Of a stretch of 48,195 bases of DNA, positions 1 to 9,132 are shown in pieces. This stretch comes from Streptomyces sp. sk2.1 (GTDB taxonomy: Bacteria; Actinomycetota; Actinomycetes; Streptomycetales; Streptomycetaceae). The stretch is from positions 1,631,034 to 1,679,228 of the forward strand of contig NZ_RDBO01000077.1 of the NCBI RefSeq assembly GCF_008120935.1, read 5' to 3'. How positions within the stretch are numbered: the stretch's first letter is position 1; every line of letters starts with the position of its first letter. Under the pieces are notes generated by a model. It worked only from the letters and a program-made list of their open reading frames with translations. It was not told the origin of the DNA and made no database searches. The position numbers and the translations under genes were made by a program.

Positions 1-497
1 CGTGCGCGGCGGTGAGTGCCCTGAGCACGGCCTCCCGGTTGGAGGTGTGGACGGCGACCGCGTGCCGGACGTTGGTGTCCCGGGTGACGAAGTACGGGAT
101 CCGCGCGTGCTCCAGGGCGGTGGCGACCAGTGCCAGGTTGTTCTGGACCACGTCCCAGGGGGATTCGCTGCCCAGCCGGCGGCACAGCTGTCCGCCGTCG
201 CGCACGAGGCCCCGGTCGCAGCGGAGGACCGGGCGCGGCACGGCACGGCGCGGGCCCTGGAGGAACGGCTGCTCCGCTCCGACCGGGGCCTCGTGCGCGA
301 CGGCGGACAGCTGTGCCGCCGGCTGGGCAGCGAATCCCCCTGGGACGTGGTCCAGAACAACCTGGCACTGGTCGCCACCGCCCTGGAGCACGCGCGGATC
401 CCGTACTTCGTCACCCGGGACACCAACGTCCGGCACGCGGTCGCCGTCCACACCTCCAACCGGGAGGCCGTGCTCAGGGCACTCACCGCCGCGCACG
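1..497. repeat. 226-bp near-perfect inverted repeat at window edge
   Basis: Bases 1-226 are the reverse complement of 272-497 with one mismatch (219 against 279) and a 45-base spacer at 227-271; I compared the arms base by base. Base 1 pairs with base 497, so the left arm may continue beyond the window. The right arm is sense coding sequence of the Stealth gene and the left arm is its antisense copy. This could be a fold-back assembly artefact at a contig end or a real head-to-head duplication; sequence alone cannot decide. Confidence 0.95.
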
Positions 498-1837
498 GCG
501 GCAGCGCGGTCTACGTGGCGCTGCTCAACGAACGCCAGAGCCCCACCGCCACCGTCCTCGCCGCCTTCGCCGAGAAGTACGCCCAGGCCACCTGCCCGGC
601 CGTGCGCGTCTACCAGAACGCCGTCACGCCCGCCCGCACCCTCCGCCTCGCCGGGGTCTACGGCTGCACCATCAACTTCTGGGAGGAGGACGCGGAGGAC
701 CCGTACATGATGGTCTCCCCGGTCCGCACCCTGGTGGGCGACCGGGTGCCCACCCGGACCATGCGGGTGCACGAGACCGTGCTCGGCGGACGCGCCTACC
801 CCACCATCGAGCCGTACGCCCACGCCGTCCACGGGGACATCGGCTTCCCCGTCGACGCCGTGTACACCTGGGTCAACGGCGGTGACGTCTCCTGGCTGGA
901 GCGGAAGAACGCGGTGATGCGCGCCCTCGGCATGCAGACCGAGGACTCCGCGAGCAGCGCCGCCCGCTTCCGCGACCGGGACGAGCTGCGCTACTCGCTG
1001 CGCTCCATCGACATGTACGCCCCGTGGATCCGCACCATCCACCTGGTCACCGACCAGCAGGTGCCGGAATGGCTCGACCCGAGCCACCCGCGGATCAGGG
1101 TGGTCGACCACCGGGAGATCTTCGCCGACCCGTCGGTGCTGCCGACGTACAACTCGCACGCCATCGAGAGCCAGCTGCACCGCATCGACGGGTTGTCCGA
1201 GCACTTCCTGTACTTCAACGACGACGTGTTCATCGGCCGGGTGCTCCAGCCGGGCATGTTCTTCCACGGCAACGGCGTCGCCAAGCACTTCATGTCCCCG
1301 ACGACCGTGCCCATGGGACCGGCCACGACCGGCGACGAGTTCAACATGAGCGCGGCCAAGAACAACCGCGGCCTGATAGCCGACACCTTCGGACAGGTCC
1401 TCGCCCACTCGTTCCTGCACGCGCCGCATCCGCTGCGGCGCAGCGTCCTCGCCGACATCGAGCGCCAGTACCCGGACGCGGTCGCGGCGACCGCCGCCAG
1501 CCGCTTCCGCAGCCACTCCGACCTCGCGATCGCGTCGTCGCTGCACCACTACTTCGGCTTCCACACCCAGCGCTCGGCCCCGGGCAGCATCAACTGCGGC
1601 TTCGTCAACGTGGGGCTGAGCGAGCACAAGCAGCGGCTCTCCCGCCTCCAGCTCAACCGCCCGCACGACGTCTTCTGCCTGAACGACTACCACGACGGCG
1701 ACGTCACCGAGGACGAGCAGGACGCCGTCCTGGCGGCCTTCCTGCCCTCGTACTTCCCGGTGGCCAGCCAGTTCGAGGCGGGTTCCCCGCGCAACCAGCG
1801 CTTCCACGCCGGACAACTGCCGCAGTGGCCGCTGTGA
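227..1837 (+). CDS. Stealth-family sugar-phosphate transferase, 5' end missing
   Basis: Stealth proteins transfer sugar-1-phosphates to build phosphodiester-linked surface polysaccharides, as in capsule synthesis. The visible blocks follow the family order: a CR1-like block near 850-880 (PVDAVYTWVNGGD), a CR2 block over about 985-1265 with RDRDELRYSLRSI and FLYFNDDVFIG, a CR3-like block over about 1280-1420, and a CR4-like end (NDYHDGDVTEDEQ) near 1681. The frame stays open back to base 2, but 2-226 is the antisense arm of an inverted repeat and should not be read as protein, so I start at the spacer. The true start lies outside the window or was lost in assembly. The gene is followed 58 bases later by a PIG-L deacetylase and then an SGNH esterase, which suggests assembly and trimming of one surface glycan. 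Family assignment is firm; substrate and start are unknown. Confidence 0.85.
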   Translation, partial: DRARHGTARALEERLLRSDRGLVRDGGQLCRRLGSESPWDVVQNNLALVATALEHARIPYFVTRDTNVRHAVAVHTSNREAVLRALTAAHGGSAVYVALLNERQSPTATVLAAFAEKYAQATCPAVRVYQNAVTPARTLRLAGVYGCTINFWEEDAEDPYMMVSPVRTLVGDRVPTRTMRVHETVLGGRAYPTIEPYAHAVHGDIGFPVDAVYTWVNGGDVSWLERKNAVMRALGMQTEDSASSAARFRDRDELRYSLRSIDMYAPWIRTIHLVTDQQVPEWLDPSHPRIRVVDHREIFADPSVLPTYNSHAIESQLHRIDGLSEHFLYFNDDVFIGRVLQPGMFFHGNGVAKHFMSPTTVPMGPATTGDEFNMSAAKNNRGLIADTFGQVLAHSFLHAPHPLRRSVLADIERQYPDAVAATAASRFRSHSDLAIASSLHHYFGFHTQRSAPGSINCGFVNVGLSEHKQRLSRLQLNRPHDVFCLNDYHDGDVTEDEQDAVLAAFLPSYFPVASQFEAGSPRNQRFHAGQLPQWPL

Positions 1838-1895
1838 GCACGTCCCGCGCCGTCCGCCGTTCGCCAGCCGTGCCCGATCGGAGCATCCACCGACC

Positions 1896-3899
1896 ATGAC
1901 CCAGCCCGCCGGGGCGAACTCCACCTCGCTGTTCCAGGTGTTCGCCCACGCCGACGACGACCTCTACTTCGTCAACCCCGACCTGTACCGGCTGCTGACC
2001 GCGGGCCACCGCGTCACCAGCGTCTACCTCACCGCCGGTGAGGCCGACGGGCGCAACGTGGACACCCGCGACCCGCTGCGGGACCAGGCCCCGGTCGACT
2101 TCGCCGGATACATGGAGGCACGCCAGAACGGCCTGTGCGCCGCCTACGCCACCATGGTCCTCGGCGACCGGGAGGCCCCCTGGGCCCGGGAGCCGGTCGA
2201 ACTCGTCCCCGGCGTGGCCGCGGAGCGGTTCTACCTGGAACAGGCGCCGCACGTGCAGCTCTTCTTCCTGGGCCTGCGGATGGCGGACGCCGCGCACGGC
2301 TTCCCCGCGGACCAGCCGCAGGCCCGGCTGACCAGCCTGTGGGACGGGCGCGCCGCCCGCCAGCCCACCCTGCTGGCCGCCGGGTCCGAGCTGCACCAGC
2401 CGCAGGCCCTCGGCCGCGAGGACGTCGTCACCGCCCTCGTCCAGCTGCTCTCCTACGCGCAGCCCACGGCGCTGTGGACCATGGACCCGGACCCGCTGCA
2501 CGAGTCGTACGACGAGGCACGCGGCATCACCTCCAGCGACCACGCCGACCACACCGCCACGGCCCAGTTCGCCCGCGAGGCGCTCCGCCGCCACCTGCGC
2601 GCCGGGGGCCGCCCGCCACTGGTCGAGCACTTCACCGGCTACGGCAACAAGAACTGGCCGAGCAACCTGAGCGAGCGCTCCCACGCGCTGAAGAAGTCCC
2701 TGGTCGACGTGTACGCGGGGGCCGACGGCCACACCTGCGCCCACCGCCACTGCGGCGACCTCCAGCTCGGTGACGGCGCCGACATCCGCCGCTACGGCTG
2801 GAGCACCCGCAGCCGCTACCCGCAGGGCACCCGGTGGCTGCACCGGCAGGCCGACGGCCGGCTCGCCGCCTACGCGGTCCTCGGCGACCAGGCCGCGGTG
2901 TGGACGGAGACCGAAGCCGGCGCCGGACGCTTCGAGGGACCGCTCCTGCTGCCCGGCGGCGACCTCCTGCCGTATCTCGACGTCGCCCCCGACCGCACCG
3001 GCGGCGTCCACCTGGTCGGGCTGCGCCGCCTCCAGGGCGCCGAGGGCCGGGCCGACGTCGAGGTGGTGCGCATGTGGCGCCAGGCGCACACCGGCTCCGT
3101 GCTGCCCTGGGAATCCCTCGGCAACCCCGACGAGGCCACCCGCGACTGGCGGCGCTGCCGCGAGGTCGGTGTGCCCGCGGCGGTGGTGGACCCGGCCGGC
3201 CACCTCCACGTCTTCGTGCGGAACTTCTCGGTGGGCGTCAGCCTGCGGCGCGAGACGCCGGAGGGGTTCACCGCCTGGGAGACGCTCGGCGGGCGCTGGA
3301 TGCAGGATTCCCTGACCACCGTGCTGCGTTCCACGGGCCGCATCGACATGTACGCCACGAACCGCACCGGCGGGGTGCGGTGGCGGCAGGAAGCCGTGTA
3401 CGGGCCGTTCAAGCTGGAGGACCAGCTGGTCACCGGCGTGCCGGAGAGCTGGCGTCCGGCCTCCGGCCTCACCCCCGTGCAGGTGGGCCGCAACCGCGTG
3501 GCGCTGCTCTACCGGGAGGAGGACTCCGGGGCGGTGATGTGCCACCGGCAGCGCCCCAACGGAACGTGGGAACAGCGGGTGGAGCGGCTCAGCGACGACG
3601 GCGGCACCGGGGCGGTCGCCGCGCTCCGGCTGCTCGCACCCGACCACGACCTCCTGGTCGTCGCCCGCAGGGACGAGCGGAGCAGGCCCGCGGTGACCGT
3701 GCTGTCCGCGGACGACCACGACGCGGCGCGGCCCGACTGGGAACGCCACGAGATCCAGATGGCCGGTGCCCCGGCCGTCGCCGCCGACGCGTACGGCCGG
3801 GCGGTCGTCACGGTGCTCGGCACGGACGGCCGACTGCACTGGGCACGGCGGGAAGAAGCCCGGCCGGGCGCCGCCCTCGGCCCCTGGCAGACGTGCTGA
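1896..3899 (+). CDS. PIG-L family deacetylase with C-terminal beta-rich domain
   Basis: PIG-L (LmbE-like) enzymes are zinc-dependent N-deacetylases acting on N-acetylglucosaminyl groups of glycans or small molecules. The N-terminal motif FAHADDDLYF (about residues 16-25) is the family's AHxDD zinc site, and SSDHADHT near residue 212 supplies a later HxxH pair. The catalytic part fills about residues 1-280. The remaining 390 residues are rich in Trp, Gly and Arg with repeating blocks such as GTRWLHRQADGRLAAYAV, like lectin-type beta-propeller modules that bind glycans. At 667 aa it is far longer than a stand-alone PIG-L enzyme (about 250 aa). The start ATG is 58 bases after the Stealth stop; only a weak GGAG lies 12 bases upstream. 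No signal peptide is evident. The glycan made by the neighbouring Stealth enzyme is a likely substrate, by context only. Confidence 0.85.
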   Translation: MTQPAGANSTSLFQVFAHADDDLYFVNPDLYRLLTAGHRVTSVYLTAGEADGRNVDTRDPLRDQAPVDFAGYMEARQNGLCAAYATMVLGDREAPWAREPVELVPGVAAERFYLEQAPHVQLFFLGLRMADAAHGFPADQPQARLTSLWDGRAARQPTLLAAGSELHQPQALGREDVVTALVQLLSYAQPTALWTMDPDPLHESYDEARGITSSDHADHTATAQFAREALRRHLRAGGRPPLVEHFTGYGNKNWPSNLSERSHALKKSLVDVYAGADGHTCAHRHCGDLQLGDGADIRRYGWSTRSRYPQGTRWLHRQADGRLAAYAVLGDQAAVWTETEAGAGRFEGPLLLPGGDLLPYLDVAPDRTGGVHLVGLRRLQGAEGRADVEVVRMWRQAHTGSVLPWESLGNPDEATRDWRRCREVGVPAAVVDPAGHLHVFVRNFSVGVSLRRETPEGFTAWETLGGRWMQDSLTTVLRSTGRIDMYATNRTGGVRWRQEAVYGPFKLEDQLVTGVPESWRPASGLTPVQVGRNRVALLYREEDSGAVMCHRQRPNGTWEQRVERLSDDGGTGAVAALRLLAPDHDLLVVARRDERSRPAVTVLSADDHDAARPDWERHEIQMAGAPAVAADAYGRAVVTVLGTDGRLHWARREEARPGAALGPWQTC

Positions 3900-3943
3900 C
3901 CCCCGACCCGGGGGCCGCACGACAACGGAGACGAGAAGAAGAC

Positions 3944-5332
3944 ATGCGAAAGATCTGCGTCATCGGCAACTCGGTGGCCGCCTCCCGCACCGAGGAGGAG
4001 GCACCGCTCGCGGGCTGGGGCCAGTACCTGGAGGAGTTCCTGGGCCCCGACTGCGACGTGCGCAACTACGCGCGCGACGCCATGACGCTGCGGGACTATT
4101 ACACGGGGCGGTTCGCGGCGCTGCTCACCCTCGTCGGCCCCGGCGACCTCGTGCTCATCGCCTTCGGCCACGTCGAGCAGCGCATCAACCAGCTCAACCG
4201 GTACCACGGCCCGCGGGAGTACAAGGAGTACCTGCGGCTGTACGTCGAGACGCTGCGGGCCGAGGGCGCCGTGCCGGTCCTCGTGACCCCGGCGGCCCGC
4301 TGCGTGTTCGACACCTCGGGAAACCCGGTGGACACCCATGACGGATACGCGCGGCTGACCCTGGAGGCCGCCGCGGAACTCGGCTGCCCGGCCGTCGACA
4401 TGAACGCCTCCACCACCCGGCTCCTCGCCGAGCTGGGCCCCATGCGCGCCCGCGGCCTCTTCCGGTGGCTGGATCCGGGCGAGCACCCGGGGCACCCGCA
4501 GGGCATCGTCGACGCCTCCCACTTCAACCACGCCGGGGCCCGGGAAGCGGCGCGGCTGGTGGCGAGCGGCCTGGCCGGCGTGCCGGGACTGCCGCCCGGG
4601 CTGGTGGACGTCCAGCGACTGGTGCCGGGACAGGCGCCGCCGGTGCAGACCGAGTTCACCGTGCAGCAGCCGCAGCTCGCGCTGACCGCGCGGCCCGAGG
4701 TGGCCGTCGCCCCGACCGTGACGTCACCGGCCTTCGCGGAACCGGTCGGCGCCGGACGCAAACTGACGGGAACGGCGCCGGCGGGCGCCGATTACGTGAT
4801 CTTCTTCGAGGAGGGGGAGTACCTCGGCGGGACCCGCGCCGCCGAGGACGGGACGTGGCAGTGGCGGCGCGCCGTGCAGTGGCCCGCCGGCCGGCACGAG
4901 GTGACCGTGATCGCCCTCGCGGGCAACGCGGTGTCCACGGCCGCGGAGACGCAGTTCGAGGTCCTCGACCGGCTGGAGGCGCCCGAGGTGATCGGGCCGC
5001 GCAAGGGGGCGTGGAGCGGCCCCCGCCCCCGGTTCTCGGGCACGGCCGCACGCGGCGTCCGGAAGGTCATGGTGCTGGAGCGGGGCCGGCTGATCGCCGA
5101 GGCCCCGGTGCAGGACGACGGGAGCTGGCGGGTCACCCACCCCCACGACTGGCGGCCGGGCACCTACACGGTGGAGTTCGTCGCGGTGTTCAGCGCCATC
5201 CACTCGCCCCCGACGCGGCTGGAGCTGAAGGTGCACGGCGTTCCCGAGGACAGCTGGCTGCACACCTCGATGTCCGCGCGCACGTCCTGCGGTCCGGGCT
5301 GCGAGCACTACCCGGCGCTGCCCGCCTGGTGA
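3944..5332 (+). CDS. SGNH-fold esterase with two Ig-like C-terminal repeats
   Basis: This 462-aa protein starts at an ATG with a purine-rich stretch (ggagacgagaagaag) just upstream; the open frame extends further back but overlaps the previous gene. Residues 1-215 resemble rhamnogalacturonan-acetylesterase-like SGNH hydrolases, which remove O-acetyl groups from glycans. Block I reads VIGNSVAAS with the nucleophile Ser in GNS, a GWGQYL motif follows, and block V is DASHFNH with the catalytic Asp and His. The usual Asn of block III is not obvious; the segment reads IAFGHVEQ. Residues about 245-450 form two repeated bacterial Ig-like modules, each with a G-x-W strand (DGTWQW, DGSWRV). No signal peptide is seen. 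It is last in the Stealth/PIG-L cluster and ends before a strong hairpin, so it probably acts on the same glycan. Confidence 0.8.
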   Translation: MRKICVIGNSVAASRTEEEAPLAGWGQYLEEFLGPDCDVRNYARDAMTLRDYYTGRFAALLTLVGPGDLVLIAFGHVEQRINQLNRYHGPREYKEYLRLYVETLRAEGAVPVLVTPAARCVFDTSGNPVDTHDGYARLTLEAAAELGCPAVDMNASTTRLLAELGPMRARGLFRWLDPGEHPGHPQGIVDASHFNHAGAREAARLVASGLAGVPGLPPGLVDVQRLVPGQAPPVQTEFTVQQPQLALTARPEVAVAPTVTSPAFAEPVGAGRKLTGTAPAGADYVIFFEEGEYLGGTRAAEDGTWQWRRAVQWPAGRHEVTVIALAGNAVSTAAETQFEVLDRLEAPEVIGPRKGAWSGPRPRFSGTAARGVRKVMVLERGRLIAEAPVQDDGSWRVTHPHDWRPGTYTVEFVAVFSAIHSPPTRLELKVHGVPEDSWLHTSMSARTSCGPGCEHYPALPAW

Positions 5333-5371
5333 CGCGGCGGGACCGCCCGCCCCACCCCCGAAACGCGGAAC

Positions 5372-5401
5372 GGGCCGTACGGAGTGGTCTCCGTACGGCC
5401 C
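5372..5401. terminator. Bidirectional hairpin between esterase and fadB
   Basis: A perfect 13-bp stem (5372-5384 with 5389-5401) closes a TGGT loop. It lies between the ends of two convergent genes, so it can end both transcripts. Confidence 0.85.
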
Positions 5402-5424
5402 GCCGTCGCGTCGGCGAAGAGGCG

Positions 5425-7554
5425 TTACGCCGGAACGCTCGCCACGCCCTGCGCGAGGAACTTCTTGCCGTTCACCCGCTCCGAGACGCCCTCACGGTCC
5501 AGGTACGGCGTGATGCCGCCCAGGTGGAAGGGCCAGCCCGCGCCGGTGATCAGGCAGAGGTCGATGTCCTGGGCCTCGGCGACGACGCCCTCGTCCAGCA
5601 TCAGACCGATCTCCTGCGCCACCGCGTCCAGGACCCGGTCGCGGACCTGCTCCTCGGTCAGGACGACGTCGCCCTGCTTCAGGAGCGCGGCGACCTCCGG
5701 GTCCAGCTCCGGCTTGCCGGAGTCGTAGACGTAGAAGCCGCGCTTGCCGGCCTTCACGACCGCGGCCAGGTTCTCCGAGACGGTGAACCGGTCCGGGAAG
5801 GCGCGGTTCAGGGTCTCCGAGACGTGCAGACCGATCGCCGGGCCGACCAGCTCCAGGAGCACCAGCGGGGACATCGGCAGGCCGAGCGGCTCGATGGCCC
5901 TCTCCGCGGTCTCGACCGGGGTGCCCTCGTCGATGACGTTCTGGATCTCGCCCATGAAGCGGGTGAGGATGCGGTTGACGACGAACGCCGGGGCGTCCTT
6001 CACCAGCACCGCGGTCTTCTTCAGCTTCCGCGCCACACCGAACGCCGTGGCCAGCGAGGCGTCGTCGGTCCGCTCGCCGCGGACGATCTCCAGCAGCGGC
6101 AGGATCGCGACCGGGTTGAAGAAGTGGAAGCCGACGACCCGCTCGGGGTGCTTCAGCTTCGACGCCATCTCGGTGACCGAGAGGGACGAGGTGTTGGTGG
6201 CGAGGATCGCGTGCGCCGGGGCGACCGCCTCGACCTCCGCGAACACCTGCTGCTTGACGCCGATCTCCTCGAAGACGGCCTCGATGATGAAGTCGGCGTC
6301 GGAGAAGCCCTCGGCCTTGTCCAGCACACCGGAGACCAGGGCCTTGAGGCGGTTGGCCTTGTCCTGGTTGATCCGGCCCTTGCCGAGCAGCTTCTCGATC
6401 TCGGCGTGGACGTAGCCCACACCCTTGTCGACCCGCTCCTGGTCGATGTCGGTCAGCACGACCGGCACCTCCAGGCGGCGCAGGAACAGCAGTGCCAGCT
6501 GCGAGGCCATCAGACCGGCGCCCACGACGCCGACCTTGGTGACCGGGCGGGCCAGGCTCTTGTCCGGGGCCCCGGCCGGGCGCTTGGCGCGCTTCTGGAC
6601 CAGGTTGAAGGAGTAGATGCCCGAGCGCAGCTCGCCGCCCATGATCAGGTCCGCGAGGGCCTGGTCCTCGGCGTCGAAGCCGGCACCCAGGTCGCCGTCC
6701 TTCGCCGCGGCGATGATCTCCAGCGCGCGGTACGCGGCCGGGGCCGCACCGTGCACCTTGGAGTCGGCGATGGCCCGGCCGCGCGCGACGGCCTGGTCCC
6801 AGGCCTCACCGCGGTCGACCTCGGGACGCTCCACCGCGACCGTGCCGTTCAGCACGTCCGCCGTCCAGACCAGCGACTGCTCCAGGAAGTCGGCGCCCTC
6901 GAAGATCGCGTCGGCGATGCCGAGCTCGAAGACCTGCTTGCCCTTGAGCTGGCGGTTCTGGTTCAGCGAGTTCTCGATGATGACGGAGACCGCGCGGTCG
7001 GCACCGATCAGGTTGGGGAGCAGCGCGCAGCCGCCCCAGCCCGGGACCAGACCGAGGAAGACCTCGGGCAGCGAGAACGCGGGCAGCGCCTTGGAGACGG
7101 TGCGGTACGAGCAGTGCAGACCGACCTCGACGCCGCCGCCCATCGCCGCGCCGTTGTAGTACGCGAACGTCGGGACCGCGAGGCCGGACAGGCGGCGGAA
7201 GACGTCGTGGCCGCCCTTGCCGATGGCCAGCGCGTCGTCGTGGTTCTTCAGCAGCTCGACGCCCTTGAGGTCGGCGCCGACCGCGAAGATGAACGGCTTG
7301 CCGGTGATGCCGACGCCGGTGATCGCACCCTCGGCGGCCTCCTTCTCGACCTGGTCGATCGCGGCGTTCAGGTTCGCCAGCGACTGCGGTCCGAAGGTGG
7401 TCGGCTTGGTGTGGTCCAGGCCGTTGTCCAGGGTGATGAGGGCGAAGCGGCCCGCACCGGCCGGGAGGTCGAGGTGGCGTACGTGCGCCTGGGTGACGAC
7501 CTCGTCGGGGAACAGTTCGGCCGCACCCTTCAGAAGCTCGGTGGTGGTGCTCAC
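5425..7554 (-). CDS. fadB: Fatty-oxidation multifunctional enzyme: enoyl-CoA hydratase / 3-hydroxyacyl-CoA dehydrogenase
   Basis: This enzyme carries out the two middle steps of beta-oxidation, hydrating trans-2-enoyl-CoA and oxidising L-3-hydroxyacyl-CoA with NAD+. Of 709 aa, about residues 1-300 form the crotonase domain (oxyanion segments GKPFIFAVGADLKG and GGGVEVGLHCSYR), and from about residue 335 the dehydrogenase begins with its NAD-binding KVGVVGAGLMAS; GFHFFNPV marks the catalytic His region. The GTG start at 7554 overlaps the thiolase stop in a GTGA, so the two are translationally coupled and probably form one complex. The frame extends to 7620, but that part is inside fadA and lacks family similarity. 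Length is normal for the family. Confidence 0.95.
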   Translation of the reverse strand: MSTTTELLKGAAELFPDEVVTQAHVRHLDLPAGAGRFALITLDNGLDHTKPTTFGPQSLANLNAAIDQVEKEAAEGAITGVGITGKPFIFAVGADLKGVELLKNHDDALAIGKGGHDVFRRLSGLAVPTFAYYNGAAMGGGVEVGLHCSYRTVSKALPAFSLPEVFLGLVPGWGGCALLPNLIGADRAVSVIIENSLNQNRQLKGKQVFELGIADAIFEGADFLEQSLVWTADVLNGTVAVERPEVDRGEAWDQAVARGRAIADSKVHGAAPAAYRALEIIAAAKDGDLGAGFDAEDQALADLIMGGELRSGIYSFNLVQKRAKRPAGAPDKSLARPVTKVGVVGAGLMASQLALLFLRRLEVPVVLTDIDQERVDKGVGYVHAEIEKLLGKGRINQDKANRLKALVSGVLDKAEGFSDADFIIEAVFEEIGVKQQVFAEVEAVAPAHAILATNTSSLSVTEMASKLKHPERVVGFHFFNPVAILPLLEIVRGERTDDASLATAFGVARKLKKTAVLVKDAPAFVVNRILTRFMGEIQNVIDEGTPVETAERAIEPLGLPMSPLVLLELVGPAIGLHVSETLNRAFPDRFTVSENLAAVVKAGKRGFYVYDSGKPELDPEVAALLKQGDVVLTEEQVRDRVLDAVAQEIGLMLDEGVVAEAQDIDLCLITGAGWPFHLGGITPYLDREGVSERVNGKKFLAQGVASVPA

Positions 7555-8771
7555 TTGTCGCCTCCGTCGAAGTTCGGGTTCTCCCAGATGACCGTGGCGC
7601 CCATGCCGAAGCCGACGCACATGGTGGTGAGGCCGTAGCGGACCTGCGGCTGCTCCTCGAACTGGCGGGCCAGCTGCGTCATCAGACGCACGCCGGAGGA
7701 GGCCAGCGGGTGGCCGTAGGCGATGGCGCCGCCGTACTGGTTGACCCGGGCGTCGTCGTCGGCGATGCCGTAGTGGTCGAGGAAGGCCAGCACCTGGACG
7801 GCGAAGGCCTCGTTGATCTCGAACAGGCCGATGTCGCCGATCGTCAGCCCGGCCTTGGCCAGGGCCTTCTCGGTCGCCGGGATCGGACCGTAGCCCATGA
7901 CCTCCGGCTCCACGCCCGCGAAGGCGTAGGAGACCAGGCGCATCCTGACCGGGAGGCCGTTCTCGCGGGCGAAGTCCTCGGAGGCGATGATCGAGGCCGT
8001 CGCGCCGTCGTTGAGACCGGCGGCGTTGCCGGCGGTGACCCGGCCGTGCGCGCGGAACGGGGTCTTCAGGCCCGCCAGGTTCTCCAGCGTGGTGCCCGGT
8101 CGCATCGGCTCGTCGGCGGTGACCAGGCCCCAGCCGGTCTCACCGGCCTCCGGGTTGGTGCGGCGCACGGAGATCGGCACCAGGTCCTGCTGGATCTTGC
8201 CGTCGGCGTACGCCTTGGCGGCCTTCTCCTGCGAGCGGACCGCGTACTCGTCGGCGCGGACCTTGGTGATCTGCGGGTACCGGTCGTGCAGGTTTTCCGC
8301 GGTCATGCCCATGAACAGGGCGGACTCGTCGACCAGCTTCTCCGAGACGAAGCGCGGGTTCGGGTCCACGCCCTCGCCCATCGGGTGACGGCCCATGTGC
8401 TCGACGCCACCGGCGATGACGGCGTCGTACGCGCCGAAGGCGATGGAACCGGCCGTCGAGGTGACGGCGGTCAGGGCGCCCGCGCACATGCGGTCGATGG
8501 AGTAACCGGGGACGGACTGCGGCAGACCGGCCAGGATTCCGGCGGTGCGGCCCAGCGTCAGCCCCTGGTCGCCGATCTGGGTCGTCGCGGCGATGGCGAC
8601 CTCGTCGATCTTCGCGGGGTCCAGGGCCGGGTTGCGGCGCAGCAGCTCCCGGATGGCCTTCACGACGAGATCGTCGGCGCGGGTCTCGTGGTAGATGCCC
8701 TTCGGGCCCGCTTTGCCGAACGGGGTGCGGACGCCGTCGACGAAGACGACGTCCCGGATGGTACGAGGCAC
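7551..8771 (-). CDS. fadA: Acetyl-CoA acyltransferase (thiolase)
   Basis: Thiolase cleaves 3-ketoacyl-CoA to acetyl-CoA and a shortened acyl-CoA, the last step of beta-oxidation. The 406-aa protein has nucleophilic Cys96 in RMCAGALTAVTS, the C-terminal GGAIAYGHPLASSG with its catalytic His, and TMCVGFGMGA with the second Cys. I chose the GTG at 8771 because ggaggag lies just upstream and the sequence MPRTIRDVVFVDGVRTPFG is a typical thiolase N-terminus; the frame continues to 9056 but that part is low-complexity. It is first in a two-gene unit with fadB, overlapping by 4 bases. An imperfect palindrome 69 bases upstream may be its operator. Confidence 0.95.
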   Translation of the reverse strand: MPRTIRDVVFVDGVRTPFGKAGPKGIYHETRADDLVVKAIRELLRRNPALDPAKIDEVAIAATTQIGDQGLTLGRTAGILAGLPQSVPGYSIDRMCAGALTAVTSTAGSIAFGAYDAVIAGGVEHMGRHPMGEGVDPNPRFVSEKLVDESALFMGMTAENLHDRYPQITKVRADEYAVRSQEKAAKAYADGKIQQDLVPISVRRTNPEAGETGWGLVTADEPMRPGTTLENLAGLKTPFRAHGRVTAGNAAGLNDGATASIIASEDFARENGLPVRMRLVSYAFAGVEPEVMGYGPIPATEKALAKAGLTIGDIGLFEINEAFAVQVLAFLDHYGIADDDARVNQYGGAIAYGHPLASSGVRLMTQLARQFEEQPQVRYGLTTMCVGFGMGATVIWENPNFDGGDK

Positions 8772-8839
8772 GGTGGCTCTCCTCCAGGGTGCGGGATGGC
8801 ACTGCTGCGGGCGCGCCCGAGCGCGCCGCACCCTCATGC

Positions 8840-8851
8840 TACTTGCGGGTA
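8840..8851 (-). promoter_or_regulatory. Candidate operator/promoter of fadAB
   Basis: TACTTGCGGGTA is an imperfect 12-bp palindrome (TACYYGCRRGTA on both strands) in one of the few A+T-containing patches of this region. A TAGCAT hexamer that could serve as a -10 element overlaps it on the minus strand (8841-8836). A repressor bound here would block fadA transcription. No regulator gene is adjacent, so the binding protein is unknown. Confidence 0.4.
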
Positions 8852-9010
8852 ACCAGACTGCCCACCCCTGGTGCCGGGAGCGGCGAAGGTCACATGCGGG
8901 AAAGGCGCCCGCCCGACCCGTTCCGGCCGGCGGCCGCGAGACCCCGCACGGCCGCGCGACCGTGCGCGCGGGAGCGGGGCGCGGGTGCGGGGGAGGAGCG
9001 GATACGGCGA

Positions 9011-9050
9011 CGAGCGCCGGACGGGGTGGAATCAGCCCGTCCGGCGCTCG
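9011..9050 (-). terminator. Terminator downstream of rnd
   Basis: A perfect 15-bp stem (9011-9025 with 9036-9050) with a 10-base loop lies 83 bases beyond the RNase D stop and separates that gene from fadA. Confidence 0.8.
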
Positions 9051-9132
9051 TGGCACGGCGTGCGCGCCGCCGTGGAACCTGGCGCGAATGCGACCCCGGT
9101 ACGCGTCCGGCGGGGCGCTCGGTGACGGCTCG

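Larger units (their letters stand above)
8772..9132. other. fadA upstream region, 361 bp without a gene
   Basis: The stretch holds the fadA ribosome site, a candidate operator at 8840-8851 and the RNase D terminator at 9011-9050. I see no convincing coding sequence in either direction; the rest is plain G+C-rich DNA. Confidence 0.7.
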